A stretch of 64,000 bases of DNA, taken from the NCBI RefSeq assembly GCF_001513965.1, contig NZ_KQ948027.1, positions 1 through 64,000 on the forward strand, in the 5' to 3' direction. This stretch comes from Streptomyces cellostaticus (lineage in GTDB: Bacteria; Actinomycetota; Actinomycetes; Streptomycetales; Streptomycetaceae). Both the position numbers and the translations under genes were made by a program. Numbering within the stretch: position 1 is the first letter of the stretch; each line of letters begins with the position of its first letter. Below the pieces are notes generated by a model. That model ran no database searches, had not been told where the DNA came from, and saw only the letters and a program-made list of their open reading frames with translations. Of the stretch, positions 40,948 through 49,496 are shown in pieces.

Positions 40948-41627
40948 ATGACCGCTGCGGCGGGCATCGAGGAGCTGTTGCGCCTGCATGCGCCCGCAGG
41001 TCCTCGGCGCGCTGGTGCGGCGCTACGGGCCCTTCGACGCCGCCGAGGACGCCGTACAGGAAGCCCTGCTCGCGGCGGCCCTCGCTGTCCGTGATGCCCC
41101 GCCCGACCGGGCGCCCCGCGAGGACGACACCCCCAGCCTGCACTTCCTGTGCTTCCACCCCGACCTGACCGCGGCTGCCCGCCCTCCCGCACACCCTCTA
41201 CCTGTTCTTCAACGAGGGCTGCACCGCGACCTCCGGCACCGCCCTCCAGCGGCGCGACCTGGCCGGTGAGGTGATTCGGCCGACGCCGTACACGACGAGG
41301 CACCCTCCGCCGAGGCCACGGACTGGCGGAAGATCCTCGGTCCGTACGACCTCCTCGCCCGCCGGGTCCCGGGCGCGGCGGAAAGCCTCGGCCGCGCTGT
41401 GGCCTTCGCGATGGTGCACGGCCCACAGGCCGGCCTCGCGGAACTGGAAGGACTGGAGCGGGACTTGGGCGCGAGCCCACCGGCTGGACGCGGCGCGCGG
41501 GCACCTGTGGGGGCGGGCGGGCGCCTACGACCGCGCCCGCGCCGCCTACGCGTCGGCAGCCGCCGTGCCCCTCAGCCTGCCGGGGCGGCACTATGTGCGG
41601 ATGCGGGCGGCCCGGCTGGGTCCGTAG
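40948..41627 (+). pseudogene. Decayed ECF42-type RNA polymerase sigma factor gene
   Basis: Pieces of an ECF sigma factor with the C-terminal SnoaL/TPR-like extension occur in order but in different frames: IEELLRLHAP, then RPQVLGALVRRYGPFDAAED (region 2) after a frameshift near 40985, then LPHTLYLFFNEGCTATSGTA, then SAEATDW and AVAFAMVHGPQAGLAEL, and finally YDRARAAYASAAAVPLSLPG to the TAG at 41625. Region 4 and much of the middle are missing. The gene lies 3' of its usual YCII partner. At least two deletions and several frameshifts are needed to explain it. Confidence 0.75.
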
Positions 41628-41636
41628 CGTGGCCGC

Positions 41637-41969
41637 ATGCCGAAACTTCCGCACATCGTCCACATCACCGAGCGCTCCCTGTGGGAGGCGGCCCGCGAGT
41701 CCGGCACCTACGAGGTGTCCACCCGCGGCCGCACCCTCCAGGAGGAGGGCTTCGTCCACTTCTCCACCCGCGAGCAGCTCCCGCGCATCGCGGCCTTCCT
41801 GTACGGCGACTACGAAGGCCCGGACGAGCTGGTCGTCCTGGTCGTGGACCCGGTCCGGCTCCAGGTGCCGGTGAAGTACGAGGCCATGCCGCCGAACGGC
41901 GAGGAGTTCCCGCACGTGTACGGGCCGGTGCCGGTCGACGCCGTGGTGGACGTGGAACCCTGGCAGTGA
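41637..41969 (+). CDS. DUF952 family protein
   Basis: A 110-residue protein with the DUF952 pattern HIVHITERSLWEAA, GTYEVSTRGRTLQEEGFVHFST and VHVYGPVP-like EFPHVYGPVPV. The family has a small ADP-ribosyltransferase-like fold in some analyses but no established activity. TAGCGT (41625-41630) ends 6 nt before the ATG and overlaps the stop codon of the decayed sigma gene; translation is probably leaderless. Confidence 0.85.
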   Translation: MPKLPHIVHITERSLWEAARESGTYEVSTRGRTLQEEGFVHFSTREQLPRIAAFLYGDYEGPDELVVLVVDPVRLQVPVKYEAMPPNGEEFPHVYGPVPVDAVVDVEPWQ

Positions 41970-41987
41970 CCGGGCGCGCGTACGCGA

Positions 41988-42740
41988 CTACGGCTCCCTG
42001 ACAGCCGCCGCCGGCAGCCCGCCCGTCTCGGGATCCCGGCCGGTCAGGCAGTAGGTGCCACCGGCCGGGTCGCGCATCACCGCCCAGTGCGGGCCCTGGT
42101 GGACGCGGGTGGCGCCCAGCCGCTCGTGCCGGGCGCGAGTCTCCGCGATGTCCGCGCAGGCGAGGTCCAGGTGGGCGGAGGGCGGGCGTTCGTCGCCGAG
42201 CCGCTGGAGCAGGATCCGGACGGGCAGCCCCGCGGGCGGCCTGAGCACCCGGAACTCCGGCAGGGAACCCTCCCGGAGCTCCCAGCCGGTCAGCGCGGCC
42301 CAGAAGGCGGTCTCGGCGTCGTACCCGGAGGGCGGGACGTCCAGACACACCTGGTCCAGCCGGCTGCCGTCGGCCACCGGCGGCCGTACCGTCTCGCCGT
42401 GCCACGGCACGGCGCAGAACAGCTGCCCGGCGGGCGAGCGCAGCACCGCCCAGTCGCCGTGGTCCGCGACCAGGTCCGCGCCGAGGTCGCGGGCCGCCCG
42501 GGCCAGCGCCGCCGGGTCCTCGACGCAGAGGTCGAGGTGCGCGCCGCCCGCACCCTCGGCGACCCCCTGAAGCTTCACGCACGCGTCGGTCCCGTCGGGC
42601 AGCAGCGTCATGAACTCGCCTTGTTCACCGCGCGGTTCGGACGGCCGGGTGCCGGTGGCGGCCGTCCAGAAGGCGAGGGCCCCGGCGAGGCGGGCGGCGG
42701 GGCGGTCGATGAAGGCGTAGGTCCAGCGGATGGTGTTCAT
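41988..42740 (-). CDS. Two-domain VOC (glyoxalase/bleomycin-resistance) family protein
   Basis: The 250-residue protein contains two VOC modules, about 1-118 and 125-240. Each has a typical A-H-L-D-L strand (GAHLDLCVEDPAAL and SAHLDLACADIAET) and a DPAG or SPAG turn near its end. The lack of fully paired metal ligands suggests a binding rather than glyoxalase role. TACGAT (42748-42753) ends 7 nt before the ATG, so it is a leaderless candidate. No substrate can be proposed. Confidence 0.8.
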   Translation of the reverse strand: MNTIRWTYAFIDRPAARLAGALAFWTAATGTRPSEPRGEQGEFMTLLPDGTDACVKLQGVAEGAGGAHLDLCVEDPAALARAARDLGADLVADHGDWAVLRSPAGQLFCAVPWHGETVRPPVADGSRLDQVCLDVPPSGYDAETAFWAALTGWELREGSLPEFRVLRPPAGLPVRILLQRLGDERPPSAHLDLACADIAETRARHERLGATRVHQGPHWAVMRDPAGGTYCLTGRDPETGGLPAAAVREP

Positions 42741-42799
42741 GGCGGGGATCGTAGGCAGCGGTCCCCGCCGCGCCGGCGGAATTTCAGTCCGCGGGCTGC

Positions 42800-43216
42800 T
42801 CAGTCCGCGGGCCGCTCGAGGAACCGCAGCATGTTCCCGGCCGGGTCGCGGAAGGCGCAGTCGCGCACCCCGTACGGCTGGTCCGTCGGCTCCTGGAGCA
42901 CATCTGCGCCGGCCTCCCGGACCCGCTCGTACAACGCGTCGCAGTCGGCGGTGGTGAAGATGACACCGCGCAGCAGACCCTTGGCGAGCAGCTCGGCGAT
43001 CGCCTGCTTGTCGGCGGGGGAGATGTCCGGGCTCGCGCCGGGCGGCTCGAGCACGATCTCCACGTCCGGCTGGAGCGGCGAGCCCACGGTGACCCACCGC
43101 ATCCCCTCGAAGCCCACGTCGTTGCGGACCTCCATGCCGAGCACGTCACAGTAGAAGTGGAGTGCCTTGTCGTGGTCGTCCACGGCGATGAAGCACTGCT
43201 TGAGTTTCAGGTCCAT
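42800..43216 (-). CDS. VOC-family protein
   Basis: A 138-residue single-module VOC protein: it begins KLKQCFIAVDDHDKALHFYCD and ends RDCAFRDPAGNMLRFLERP, with E-I-V-L-E in the middle. It resembles PhnB/glyoxalase-like proteins. TAGCGT (43223-43228) ends 6 nt before the ATG, so it could be expressed from its own leaderless promoter although an AraC gene lies only 44 bp upstream on the same strand. Confidence 0.8.
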   Translation of the reverse strand: MDLKLKQCFIAVDDHDKALHFYCDVLGMEVRNDVGFEGMRWVTVGSPLQPDVEIVLEPPGASPDISPADKQAIAELLAKGLLRGVIFTTADCDALYERVREAGADVLQEPTDQPYGVRDCAFRDPAGNMLRFLERPAD

Positions 43217-43260
43217 GGCCTCACGCTAGGCCCAGCCGGGCCGCCGTGCGCGGGAGTGCT

Positions 43261-43659
43261 TCAGTACGGCCTGCGGCGCGGGCGGGTGAACGAGCGGGCC
43301 ACACAGGACGGGATCATCGCGCTCTCTTCGTGGGAGCCGGCCCGGTAGGCGCTCGGGGTCTGGCCGACCAGCTCGGTGAACCGGGAGCTGAACGAGCCGA
43401 GGGAGGTGCAGCCGACGGCGAAGCACACCTCGGTCACGGTGAGGTCGCCGCGGCGCAGCAGCGCCTTGGCCCGCTCGACCCGGCGGGTCATCAGGTAGCT
43501 GTACGGCGTCTCCCCGTACGCCTTGCGGAAGCTGCGCTGGAAGTGGCCCGGCGACATGTGGGCGCCACGGGCCAGCTCGGTCATGTCGAGCGGCTCGGCG
43601 TACTCGCGGTCCATGCGGTCGCGCACCCGCCGCAGCCGCACCAGGTCCTCCAGGGTCAT
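43261..43659 (-). CDS. AraC-family transcriptional regulator (DNA-binding domain only)
   Basis: A 132-residue protein made essentially of the two AraC helix-turn-helices: MTELARGAHMSPGHFQRSFRK and LTVTEVCFAVGCTSLGSFSSRF. There is no separate ligand domain. Similar short AraC proteins are often encoded next to VOC-family genes, as here, and probably regulate them. Confidence 0.85.
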   Translation of the reverse strand: MTLEDLVRLRRVRDRMDREYAEPLDMTELARGAHMSPGHFQRSFRKAYGETPYSYLMTRRVERAKALLRRGDLTVTEVCFAVGCTSLGSFSSRFTELVGQTPSAYRAGSHEESAMIPSCVARSFTRPRRRPY

Positions 43660-43800
43660 TCGCTCAGCTTGGCACGGAGGCGTTCGCGCAGGCAGGCGTC
43701 GAACGCTTGCGTGGCAGTCGGGCATGGGGCGCTTCACGCAGGCCAGACCGAACGCTTTCGGACAGGAACGCACAACACAATCCCCCGACTTCGACACTCC

Positions 43801-43833
43801 CTTCGCCTCCAGTTCGCCTGGCATTGGCCTGTG
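43801..43833 (+). promoter_or_regulatory. Three 11-bp direct repeats, candidate PhoP box
   Basis: CTTCGCCTCCA, GTTCGCCTGGC and ATTGGCCTGTG follow each other without gaps, 18-50 bp before the phosphate transporter start. PhoP of Streptomyces binds 11-bp direct repeat units of the GTTCACC type, so this is a candidate PHO box; the match is imperfect. Confidence 0.5.
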
Positions 43834-43850
43834 CTTGCTTCCCTCGGGGA

Positions 43851-45005
43851 ATGGACCACATCACGTTCCTCGTGGCGGTCGTCATCGTCACGGCGCTGGC
43901 CTTCGACTTCACCAACGGATTCCACGACACGGCGAACGCGATGGCGACGTCCATCGCGACCGGGGCGCTGAAACCACGGACCGCCGTTCTGGTGAGCGGC
44001 ATGCTGAACATCGCGGGTGCCTTCCTGTCCACCGAGGTCGCCAGGACGATCTCCGGCGGGATCGTGGACGACACACTCGTCAGCCCGGCGATGATCTTCG
44101 CCGGGCTGGTCGGCGCGATCCTGTGGAACCTCGTGACCTGGCTCGCCGGACTGCCGTCCAGTTCCTCGCACGCCCTGTTCGGCGGGCTCATCGGGGCCGT
44201 CTGGGTCGGCGCGGGGGCCGACGGCGTGCACTTCGAGAAGGTGGTCGAGAAGGTGCTGATCCCGGCGGTGGCCTCGCCGGTGGTGGCGGGCGTCGCGGCG
44301 CTGATCGCCACCTACCTCGCCTACAAGCTCACCGAGCGGGCCCGTAAGGAAACGGTCACCAAGGGCTTCCGGATCGGCCAGATAGCCTCGGCCTCGCTGG
44401 TCTCGCTGGCGCACGGCACCAACGACGCGCAGAAGACGATGGGCGTCATCACCCTCACCCTCATCTCGGCGGGCGCCCTCGGGCACGAGGCCGGCCCGCC
44501 GGTCTGGGTGATCGCCTCGGCAGGCCTCGCCATCGGCCTCGGCACCTACCTGGGCGGCTGGCGGATCATCCGCACGATGGGCAAGGGCCTCACCGAGATC
44601 CAGTCCCCGCAGGGCTTCGCCGCCGAGACGGCCTCCACGACCGTGATCCTGACCTCCGCCCACCTCGGTTTCGCGCTGTCCACCACCCAGGTCGCCTCGG
44701 GCAGCATCCTCGGCGCCGGTCTGGGCCGCCGCCTGGCGGAGGTCCGCTGGGGCGTCGCGGGCCGCATGGTGGCCGCCTGGCTGATCACCCTGCCCGCGGC
44801 CGCGCTGGTCGGCGGGCTCGCCGCGAGCGTGGTCAAGCACGGCGGCAACGCCGGCACGGCGGTGATCGCCCTGGTCGCACTCGCCCTCGCGACCGTCATC
44901 GTCCTCGCCTCGCGCCGCAACCCGGTGCACGCGAACAACGTCAACGACGACCAAGCGGTCACCCTCCGCACCGCCGCGCCGACCCACGTCGGCACGGCCG
45001 CCTGA
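43851..45005 (+). CDS. PiT-family low-affinity inorganic phosphate transporter
   Basis: The 384-residue transporter carries both PiT signature repeats, FDFTNGFHDTANAMAT near residue 18 and LVSLAHGTNDAQKTMGV near residue 200, in about ten transmembrane helices. It would take up metal-phosphate by proton or cation symport. A gene for a small membrane protein follows 26 nt after it and then a polyphosphate kinase 2 gene. It resembles S. coelicolor PitH2, which as I recall is PhoP-repressed and lies elsewhere in that chromosome. Confidence 0.92.
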   Translation: MDHITFLVAVVIVTALAFDFTNGFHDTANAMATSIATGALKPRTAVLVSGMLNIAGAFLSTEVARTISGGIVDDTLVSPAMIFAGLVGAILWNLVTWLAGLPSSSSHALFGGLIGAVWVGAGADGVHFEKVVEKVLIPAVASPVVAGVAALIATYLAYKLTERARKETVTKGFRIGQIASASLVSLAHGTNDAQKTMGVITLTLISAGALGHEAGPPVWVIASAGLAIGLGTYLGGWRIIRTMGKGLTEIQSPQGFAAETASTTVILTSAHLGFALSTTQVASGSILGAGLGRRLAEVRWGVAGRMVAAWLITLPAAALVGGLAASVVKHGGNAGTAVIALVALALATVIVLASRRNPVHANNVNDDQAVTLRTAAPTHVGTAA

Positions 45006-45031
45006 GCCGACCTGAGCCAAGGAGACCCCCC

Positions 45032-45265
45032 ATGCATCTCGACTGGACCGCACTCGGCCAGGTCACCGCGGTGAGCATCGGCGTCACTGTCGCCGTGGTC
45101 TGCGTCTTCGCCCTCGGCGTCCTCGGCCTCGCCCGGACCGACGACTCGCGCGAACACCCGGACGGCGCCCGCGCCCTGGGCCTCACGCAGGCGGCGCTGT
45201 GCTTCCTGGCGTGCGCGGCGGTGGTGGCGTACGGGATATATCTGATCGTTCCGCAGTTCCACTGA
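45032..45265 (+). CDS. Small two-helix membrane protein linked to the PiT transporter
   Basis: A 77-residue protein with two transmembrane segments (about residues 10-32 and 52-72) joined by a short acidic loop TDDSREHPDG. AAGGAG precedes the ATG. Small proteins of this type are encoded right after PiT genes in several Streptomyces and may be accessory subunits. No function is known. Confidence 0.75.
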   Translation: MHLDWTALGQVTAVSIGVTVAVVCVFALGVLGLARTDDSREHPDGARALGLTQAALCFLACAAVVAYGIYLIVPQFH

Positions 45266-45285
45266 CGCAGGCGAGGGCGGACGAG

Positions 45286-46179
45286 ATGACACCTCTGATG
45301 ACGGAGGGCCTGCGGGTCGACTACACCGACCACGACGACCCCGTACTGATCCGGCCCGACGGCACCTTGGTGGACACCTGGCGGGAGAACTACCCGTACG
45401 ACCACCGGATGGAGCGCAAGGAGTACGAGTGGCACAAGCGGCTCCAGCAGATCGAACTGCTGAAGCTGCAGAGCTGGATCAAGGAGACCGGCCGCCGGCT
45501 CGTCATCGTCTTCGAGGGACGGGACGCGGCCGGCAAGGGCGGCACCATCAAGCGGTTCACCGAGCACCTGAACCCGCGCGGCGCACGCGTGGTGGCGCTG
45601 GAGAAGCCGACCGAGCGCGAGCGGGGCCAGTGGTACCTCCAGCGGTACGTCGAACACCTGCCGACCGCCGGCGAGATCGTGCTCTTCGACCGCTCCTGGT
45701 ACAACCGCGCCGGTGTGGAGCGGGTGATGGGCTTCTGCACGGACGACGAGTACCGGCGCTTCATGCGTCAGGCGCCCCTGTTCGAGCGGATGCTCGTCGA
45801 CGACGGCATCGACCTGGTCAAGTTCTGGTTCTCGGTCTCACAGGGCGAGCAGCGCACCCGCTTCACGATCCGCCAGGTCGACCCGGTACGGCAGTGGAAG
45901 CTCAGCCCGATGGACCTGGCCTCGCTGGACCGCTGGGACGACTACACGGCCGCGAAGGTTGCCATGTTCGGCGCGACGGACACCGAGCACGCCCCCTGGA
46001 CCGTGGTCAAGAGCAACGACAAGAAACGGGCCCGGGTCGAGGCGATGCGCAGCGTGCTGGCGCGCTTCGCGTACGCCGACAAGGACGAGGAGGTGGTCGG
46101 CACGCCCGACCCCCGCGTCGTCGGCGCGGCAGCGGGCCTCCTGGAGGCCGGCGAGGACGACCGGGACCGCCCGTCGTGA
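45286..46179 (+). CDS. ppk2: Polyphosphate kinase 2 (PPK2)
   Basis: The 297-residue enzyme transfers phosphate between polyphosphate and nucleotides. The Walker A-like motif is IVFEGRDAAGKGGTIKR, followed by the lid segment RGQWYLQRYVEHLP and the Walker B region FDRSWYNRAGVERVMGFC. A class I (nucleoside diphosphate-phosphorylating) PPK2 is most likely from length. Placement after a phosphate transporter suggests that imported phosphate is routed to or from polyphosphate. Confidence 0.92.
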   Translation: MTPLMTEGLRVDYTDHDDPVLIRPDGTLVDTWRENYPYDHRMERKEYEWHKRLQQIELLKLQSWIKETGRRLVIVFEGRDAAGKGGTIKRFTEHLNPRGARVVALEKPTERERGQWYLQRYVEHLPTAGEIVLFDRSWYNRAGVERVMGFCTDDEYRRFMRQAPLFERMLVDDGIDLVKFWFSVSQGEQRTRFTIRQVDPVRQWKLSPMDLASLDRWDDYTAAKVAMFGATDTEHAPWTVVKSNDKKRARVEAMRSVLARFAYADKDEEVVGTPDPRVVGAAAGLLEAGEDDRDRPS

Positions 46180-46224
46180 AAGCCGCAGCCCGGGCTGCCG
46201 AGCGGGAGAGCTGATACGTCACTC

Positions 46225-46254
46225 GACAATATATGACGGTCACCGATATATATA
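46225..46254 (+). promoter_or_regulatory. Candidate PadR operator and leaderless promoter
   Basis: ATATAT arms (46230-46235 and 46246-46251) flank GACGGTCACCG in a GC-rich setting, a typical PadR-type operator. TATATA (46249-46254) within it ends 6 nt before the PadR gene start, so the operator would cover the promoter. Confidence 0.55.
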
Positions 46255-46260
46255 GGTGGC

Positions 46261-46617
46261 ATGAGTGACCGACCGCTTCAGGAGCCGACGCTGCTCCTGC
46301 TCACCGCCCTGGCCGACGAGCCCAGGCATGGTTACGGACTGATCCAGGAGATCGACGCGATCTCCCAGGGCCGCGTGCGGATGCGCACCGGCACCCTTTA
46401 CGGCGCGCTGGACCGGCTGCTCCAGCAGGGCCTCATCCGGGTCGAGCGCGAGGAGGTCGTCGACGGCCGGGCCCGCAAGGTCTACGCCCTCGCCGAGGCC
46501 GGCCGCTCCGCGCTGGTCGCCGAGACGGAGCGGCTGCGCGCCGTCGTCGCCGAGGCGGAGCGCCGGATGGCCACCAGGCGCGCCTTCGCCACCGGCCCGA
46601 AAGGGGCCCTGGCATGA
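46261..46617 (+). CDS. PadR-family transcriptional regulator
   Basis: The 118-residue protein has the PadR winged helix: LLTALADEPRHGYGLIQEI, RMRTGTLYGALDRLLQQGLI and RKVYALAEAG, followed by a short C-terminal dimerisation helix. It is autoregulated if the overlapping operator is real. Its last bases overlap the start of a membrane protein gene, which is therefore the likely target and partner. Confidence 0.9.
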   Translation: MSDRPLQEPTLLLLTALADEPRHGYGLIQEIDAISQGRVRMRTGTLYGALDRLLQQGLIRVEREEVVDGRARKVYALAEAGRSALVAETERLRAVVAEAERRMATRRAFATGPKGALA

Positions 46618-47540
46618 CGGAGCGACACCAGCCGCGCGCCCTCCGCTGGGCGCTGCGCTGTCACCCCGCCGCCTACCGCGCCGAGCACGAGGCCGAGCTG
46701 ACCGCGATCTACGCCGAGGCCACGGAGGACGCCGGCTCGCTCGGCCGGCTGCGCGAGGCGCTCGACATCGCCGGCCACGGCCTGCGGCAGCGCACCGGCC
46801 TGGGCTCCGGCCGGACTGCCGGTCAGATCCTGGCGCAGGCGGCACCGCTGACTGTCGCGGTCGCGGCGGGAAGCGGCGTGGCGAGCCTGTTGTGGCTCTT
46901 CACCCCCGGCATCCGGACCCTGCCCTCGTCCTCGCTCCCGGGTGTGCTCCTCCTCGCCGACCAGGGCCTCGTGCCACTGATCTGGCTCGCGGCACTCGCG
47001 GCCGTCTGGACCGGGCGCTGGACCGTGGCCCGGACACTGGTCGTGCCGGCGACGCTGCTCCGGCTGGCCGACCTCCCCCTGCTCCTGCTCGCCCACTTCG
47101 ACTTCCACGGCATCTACACGGGCGCTGTGCTGAACCTGACCGTGCCGCTGCTCACCGGCGCCCTCGTCCTCGCCGCGCCCAAGGACCTGCTCGGAACCTC
47201 CCAGCCGCAACGCGCCGCCATGACGGGAACCGCCGCCCTGGCCGTCCTGCTGTGGGGGGCACAACTGCTCGGCGACATCTACCACGCCCCTGCGCTGGGC
47301 GGCCCCCGCACCACCCACACACTCTGGGCCGGGGTCCTCGCCATCACCCTGCTCTTCACCAGGCGTCACCGGTTGCCCGCCGCGGGCTTGGCGGTGGCCG
47401 TGCTCCCTGCCGCGCTGCAGACGACGGTGCCGCTGCTGCACCCGCTCTCCCCCGCGGGCGCGGGCGCCCTGCTCGTGGTCCTGCTCAGCGGCGCGGTGCC
47501 CTTCCTCCGCGCCCGGGCAACCCCGCCGAGCGCGGCGTAG
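46614..47540 (+). CDS. PadR-linked integral membrane protein
   Basis: A 308-residue protein with a soluble N-terminal helical part (about 1-60, RCHPAAYRAEHEAELTAIYA) and about seven transmembrane segments. The N-terminal HPAxYRxEH-like element occurs in many membrane proteins encoded with PadR regulators, but the function is unknown. The ATG overlaps the padR stop codon (ATGA). Confidence 0.75.
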   Translation: MTERHQPRALRWALRCHPAAYRAEHEAELTAIYAEATEDAGSLGRLREALDIAGHGLRQRTGLGSGRTAGQILAQAAPLTVAVAAGSGVASLLWLFTPGIRTLPSSSLPGVLLLADQGLVPLIWLAALAAVWTGRWTVARTLVVPATLLRLADLPLLLLAHFDFHGIYTGAVLNLTVPLLTGALVLAAPKDLLGTSQPQRAAMTGTAALAVLLWGAQLLGDIYHAPALGGPRTTHTLWAGVLAITLLFTRRHRLPAAGLAVAVLPAALQTTVPLLHPLSPAGAGALLVVLLSGAVPFLRARATPPSAA

Positions 47541-47614
47541 CAGAACGGCCCGTCCCCCAGCGGCACGGGCTGCGAGTTCGGTTCTGTTCAAGAAACCCAG
47601 ACTCGGGAGGGTCC

Positions 47615-48799
47615 ATGACCATCACGGCATCCATCGGCCGCACACCACTGACACGCCGAGCCGTGCTGGCAGGCGCGGTCGTCTTACCCCTCGGCCTCGC
47701 GAGCCACACGTCGGCGGCTGCGGTCACCCGAAGCCCGGCGCAGCTCACACTGCCTGCGCCCACCGGACCGTACCCGGTGGGCACGGTGTCGCTGCACCTC
47801 GTCGACGGTTCACGTCCGGATCCCGTGGCCGGCCCGGGGCATCACCGCGCGTTGATGGCCGGCGTCTGGTATCCCGCCCGTGACGTCGGGCGGTATCCGC
47901 TCGCCCCCTGGACGTCCCCCGCCGTGACGCGGGCACTCCTCACGGCGGCGGACTTCCCGGCCGATGTGGCAGTGGCGCCACTCACGGCGGGCCACCAGAG
48001 CGCCCCGGTACGGCGAACCCGCCGACGGTTGCCCGTCATCGTCTTCTCGCACGGCGCGCACGATCATCGTGCGGACACCACCATCGTGGTTCAGGAGCTC
48101 GCCAGCCACGGGTATGTGGTGGTCACGGTGGACCACACCTACGACGCATTCAGCGAGTTCCCCGACGGCCGGCTCACGGTCCCGCTCGACCACCCCGCCT
48201 TGGGACCGCGGGACTTCGCGACAGACATCCGGTTCGTGCTCGACCGCATCGAGGACCTCGCCGCCGGGCGCAACCCCGACGCCGGACACCGGCCGCTCCC
48301 GGCCGGCCTGTGCAACGCCCTCGATCCGCATCGCATCGGCATGTTCGGCTGGTCGAAAGGCGCGACGGCGACCGCCTTCGTCATGAGCGAGGACCAGCGC
48401 GTCCGGGCCGGGCTGAGCTTCGACGGCCCGATGCAACCGATGATCACCACCGACCTGGACCGGCCGTTCATGCTGATGACCGCCGCGTACCCCCGTGCCA
48501 CGCAGCCGAGCGTCGCCGAGTTCTGGTCGCACCTGCGGGGATGGCGGCTCAACGTCCAGGCGGAGGGCGCGGTTCACTCGTCGTACTGCGACGTCCAGGT
48601 CCTGATCCCCCAGCTGGCACCAGCCCTCGGGATGAGCGACGCGGACCTCCAGAGCTGGATCGGCACCCTCGATCCGGCCCGGGCAGTACGCATCCAGCAG
48701 GCGTATCCGCTCGCGTTCTTCGACCTGCACCTGCGCCGCCGGGGGCACCTGCTCGACGGCCCGAGCGCGGCCTTCCCAGAGGTGAAGTTCATTCCGTGA
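47615..48799 (+). CDS. Tat-exported lipase/PAF-acetylhydrolase-like alpha/beta hydrolase
   Basis: The 394-residue protein begins with a twin-arginine signal (TPLTRRAVLAGAVVLPLGLA) with a probable cleavage near residue 36. The hydrolase core has VIVFSHGAHDHRAD, the nucleophile elbow GMFGWSKGATATAF and a His in VHSSYCD, resembling plasma PAF-acetylhydrolase and chlorophyllase-like lipases. GGGAGG precedes the ATG. Codon 24 is TTA (47684-47686), the only leucine TTA I noticed in a recognised gene in this window, so translation should depend on the developmental bldA tRNA. Confidence 0.8.
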   Translation: MTITASIGRTPLTRRAVLAGAVVLPLGLASHTSAAAVTRSPAQLTLPAPTGPYPVGTVSLHLVDGSRPDPVAGPGHHRALMAGVWYPARDVGRYPLAPWTSPAVTRALLTAADFPADVAVAPLTAGHQSAPVRRTRRRLPVIVFSHGAHDHRADTTIVVQELASHGYVVVTVDHTYDAFSEFPDGRLTVPLDHPALGPRDFATDIRFVLDRIEDLAAGRNPDAGHRPLPAGLCNALDPHRIGMFGWSKGATATAFVMSEDQRVRAGLSFDGPMQPMITTDLDRPFMLMTAAYPRATQPSVAEFWSHLRGWRLNVQAEGAVHSSYCDVQVLIPQLAPALGMSDADLQSWIGTLDPARAVRIQQAYPLAFFDLHLRRRGHLLDGPSAAFPEVKFIP

Positions 48800-48853
48800 A
48801 CTGCCCGGCGCCATTCTGGTCCGACGTCGCTGAGCGGGGGTGAGCAGAAAAAA

Positions 48854-48906
48854 CCGCACCCGGTCCGTCAGGCACGCCTGCTGGGCGGCGCGGGGACCGG
48901 GTGCGG
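48854..48906 (-). terminator. Intrinsic terminator of sodN
   Basis: A perfect 13-bp stem (CCGCACCCGGTCC pairing with 48894-48906) is followed on the minus strand by TTTTTT (48848-48853), a classical U-tract. It could also stop transcripts from the lipase gene. Confidence 0.85.
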
Positions 48907-48955
48907 GTAAGCAAACGCTGCAACTGAAGGCAGTGCAGAGCAGAAGGCGGGATGC

Positions 48956-49351
48956 TCAGGCCTTCTTGGTCTCCCAGAAGATCTTGTCGATCTGGGCGAT
49001 GTAGTCCAGCGCCTTCTGGCCCGTGGCCGGGTCCGTGGACGCCTTGGCGGCCGAGAGGGCCTTCAGGGCGTCGTTGACCAGCTGGTGCAGCTCCGGGTAC
49101 TTCTCGAAGTGCGGGGGCTTGAAGTAGTCGCTCCAGAGCACGGAGACGTGGTGCTTCGCGAGCTCCGCGCGCTGCTCCTTGATGACGGTGGCGCGTGCCT
49201 GGAAGTGGGCGTCGTCGTTGGCGGCCATCTTCTCCTGCACGGCCTTCACCGACTCCGCCTCGATGCGGGCCTGGGCCGGGTCGTACACGCCACAGGGCAG
49301 GTCGCAGTGGGCGCTGACCTTGACCTTGGGGGCAAACAGGCGGGAAAGCAT
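48956..49351 (-). CDS. sodN: Nickel-containing superoxide dismutase
   Basis: The 131-residue precursor has a 14-residue propeptide, MLSRLFAPKVKVSA, followed by the mature nickel-hook HCDLPCGVYDPAQ, in which His1, Cys2 and Cys6 bind nickel. The rest forms the four-helix bundle of the hexamer. It dismutates superoxide in the cytoplasm. The maturation protease gene sodX is divergent, as in S. coelicolor. Confidence 0.97.
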   Translation of the reverse strand: MLSRLFAPKVKVSAHCDLPCGVYDPAQARIEAESVKAVQEKMAANDDAHFQARATVIKEQRAELAKHHVSVLWSDYFKPPHFEKYPELHQLVNDALKALSAAKASTDPATGQKALDYIAQIDKIFWETKKA

Positions 49352-49496
49352 GGAGCATTCCTTCCTCGTGATCGTCTTCTCAGGTGGGACATTACTCCCT
49401 GAGGGACGGGTTTTCGCGAGTGCCCCCTAGGGCTTAGGACAAAAGTCCAGGGTCAGACTGAGACTGGTGGAGGAACGGACCGGGGAGGTGCCGGGG

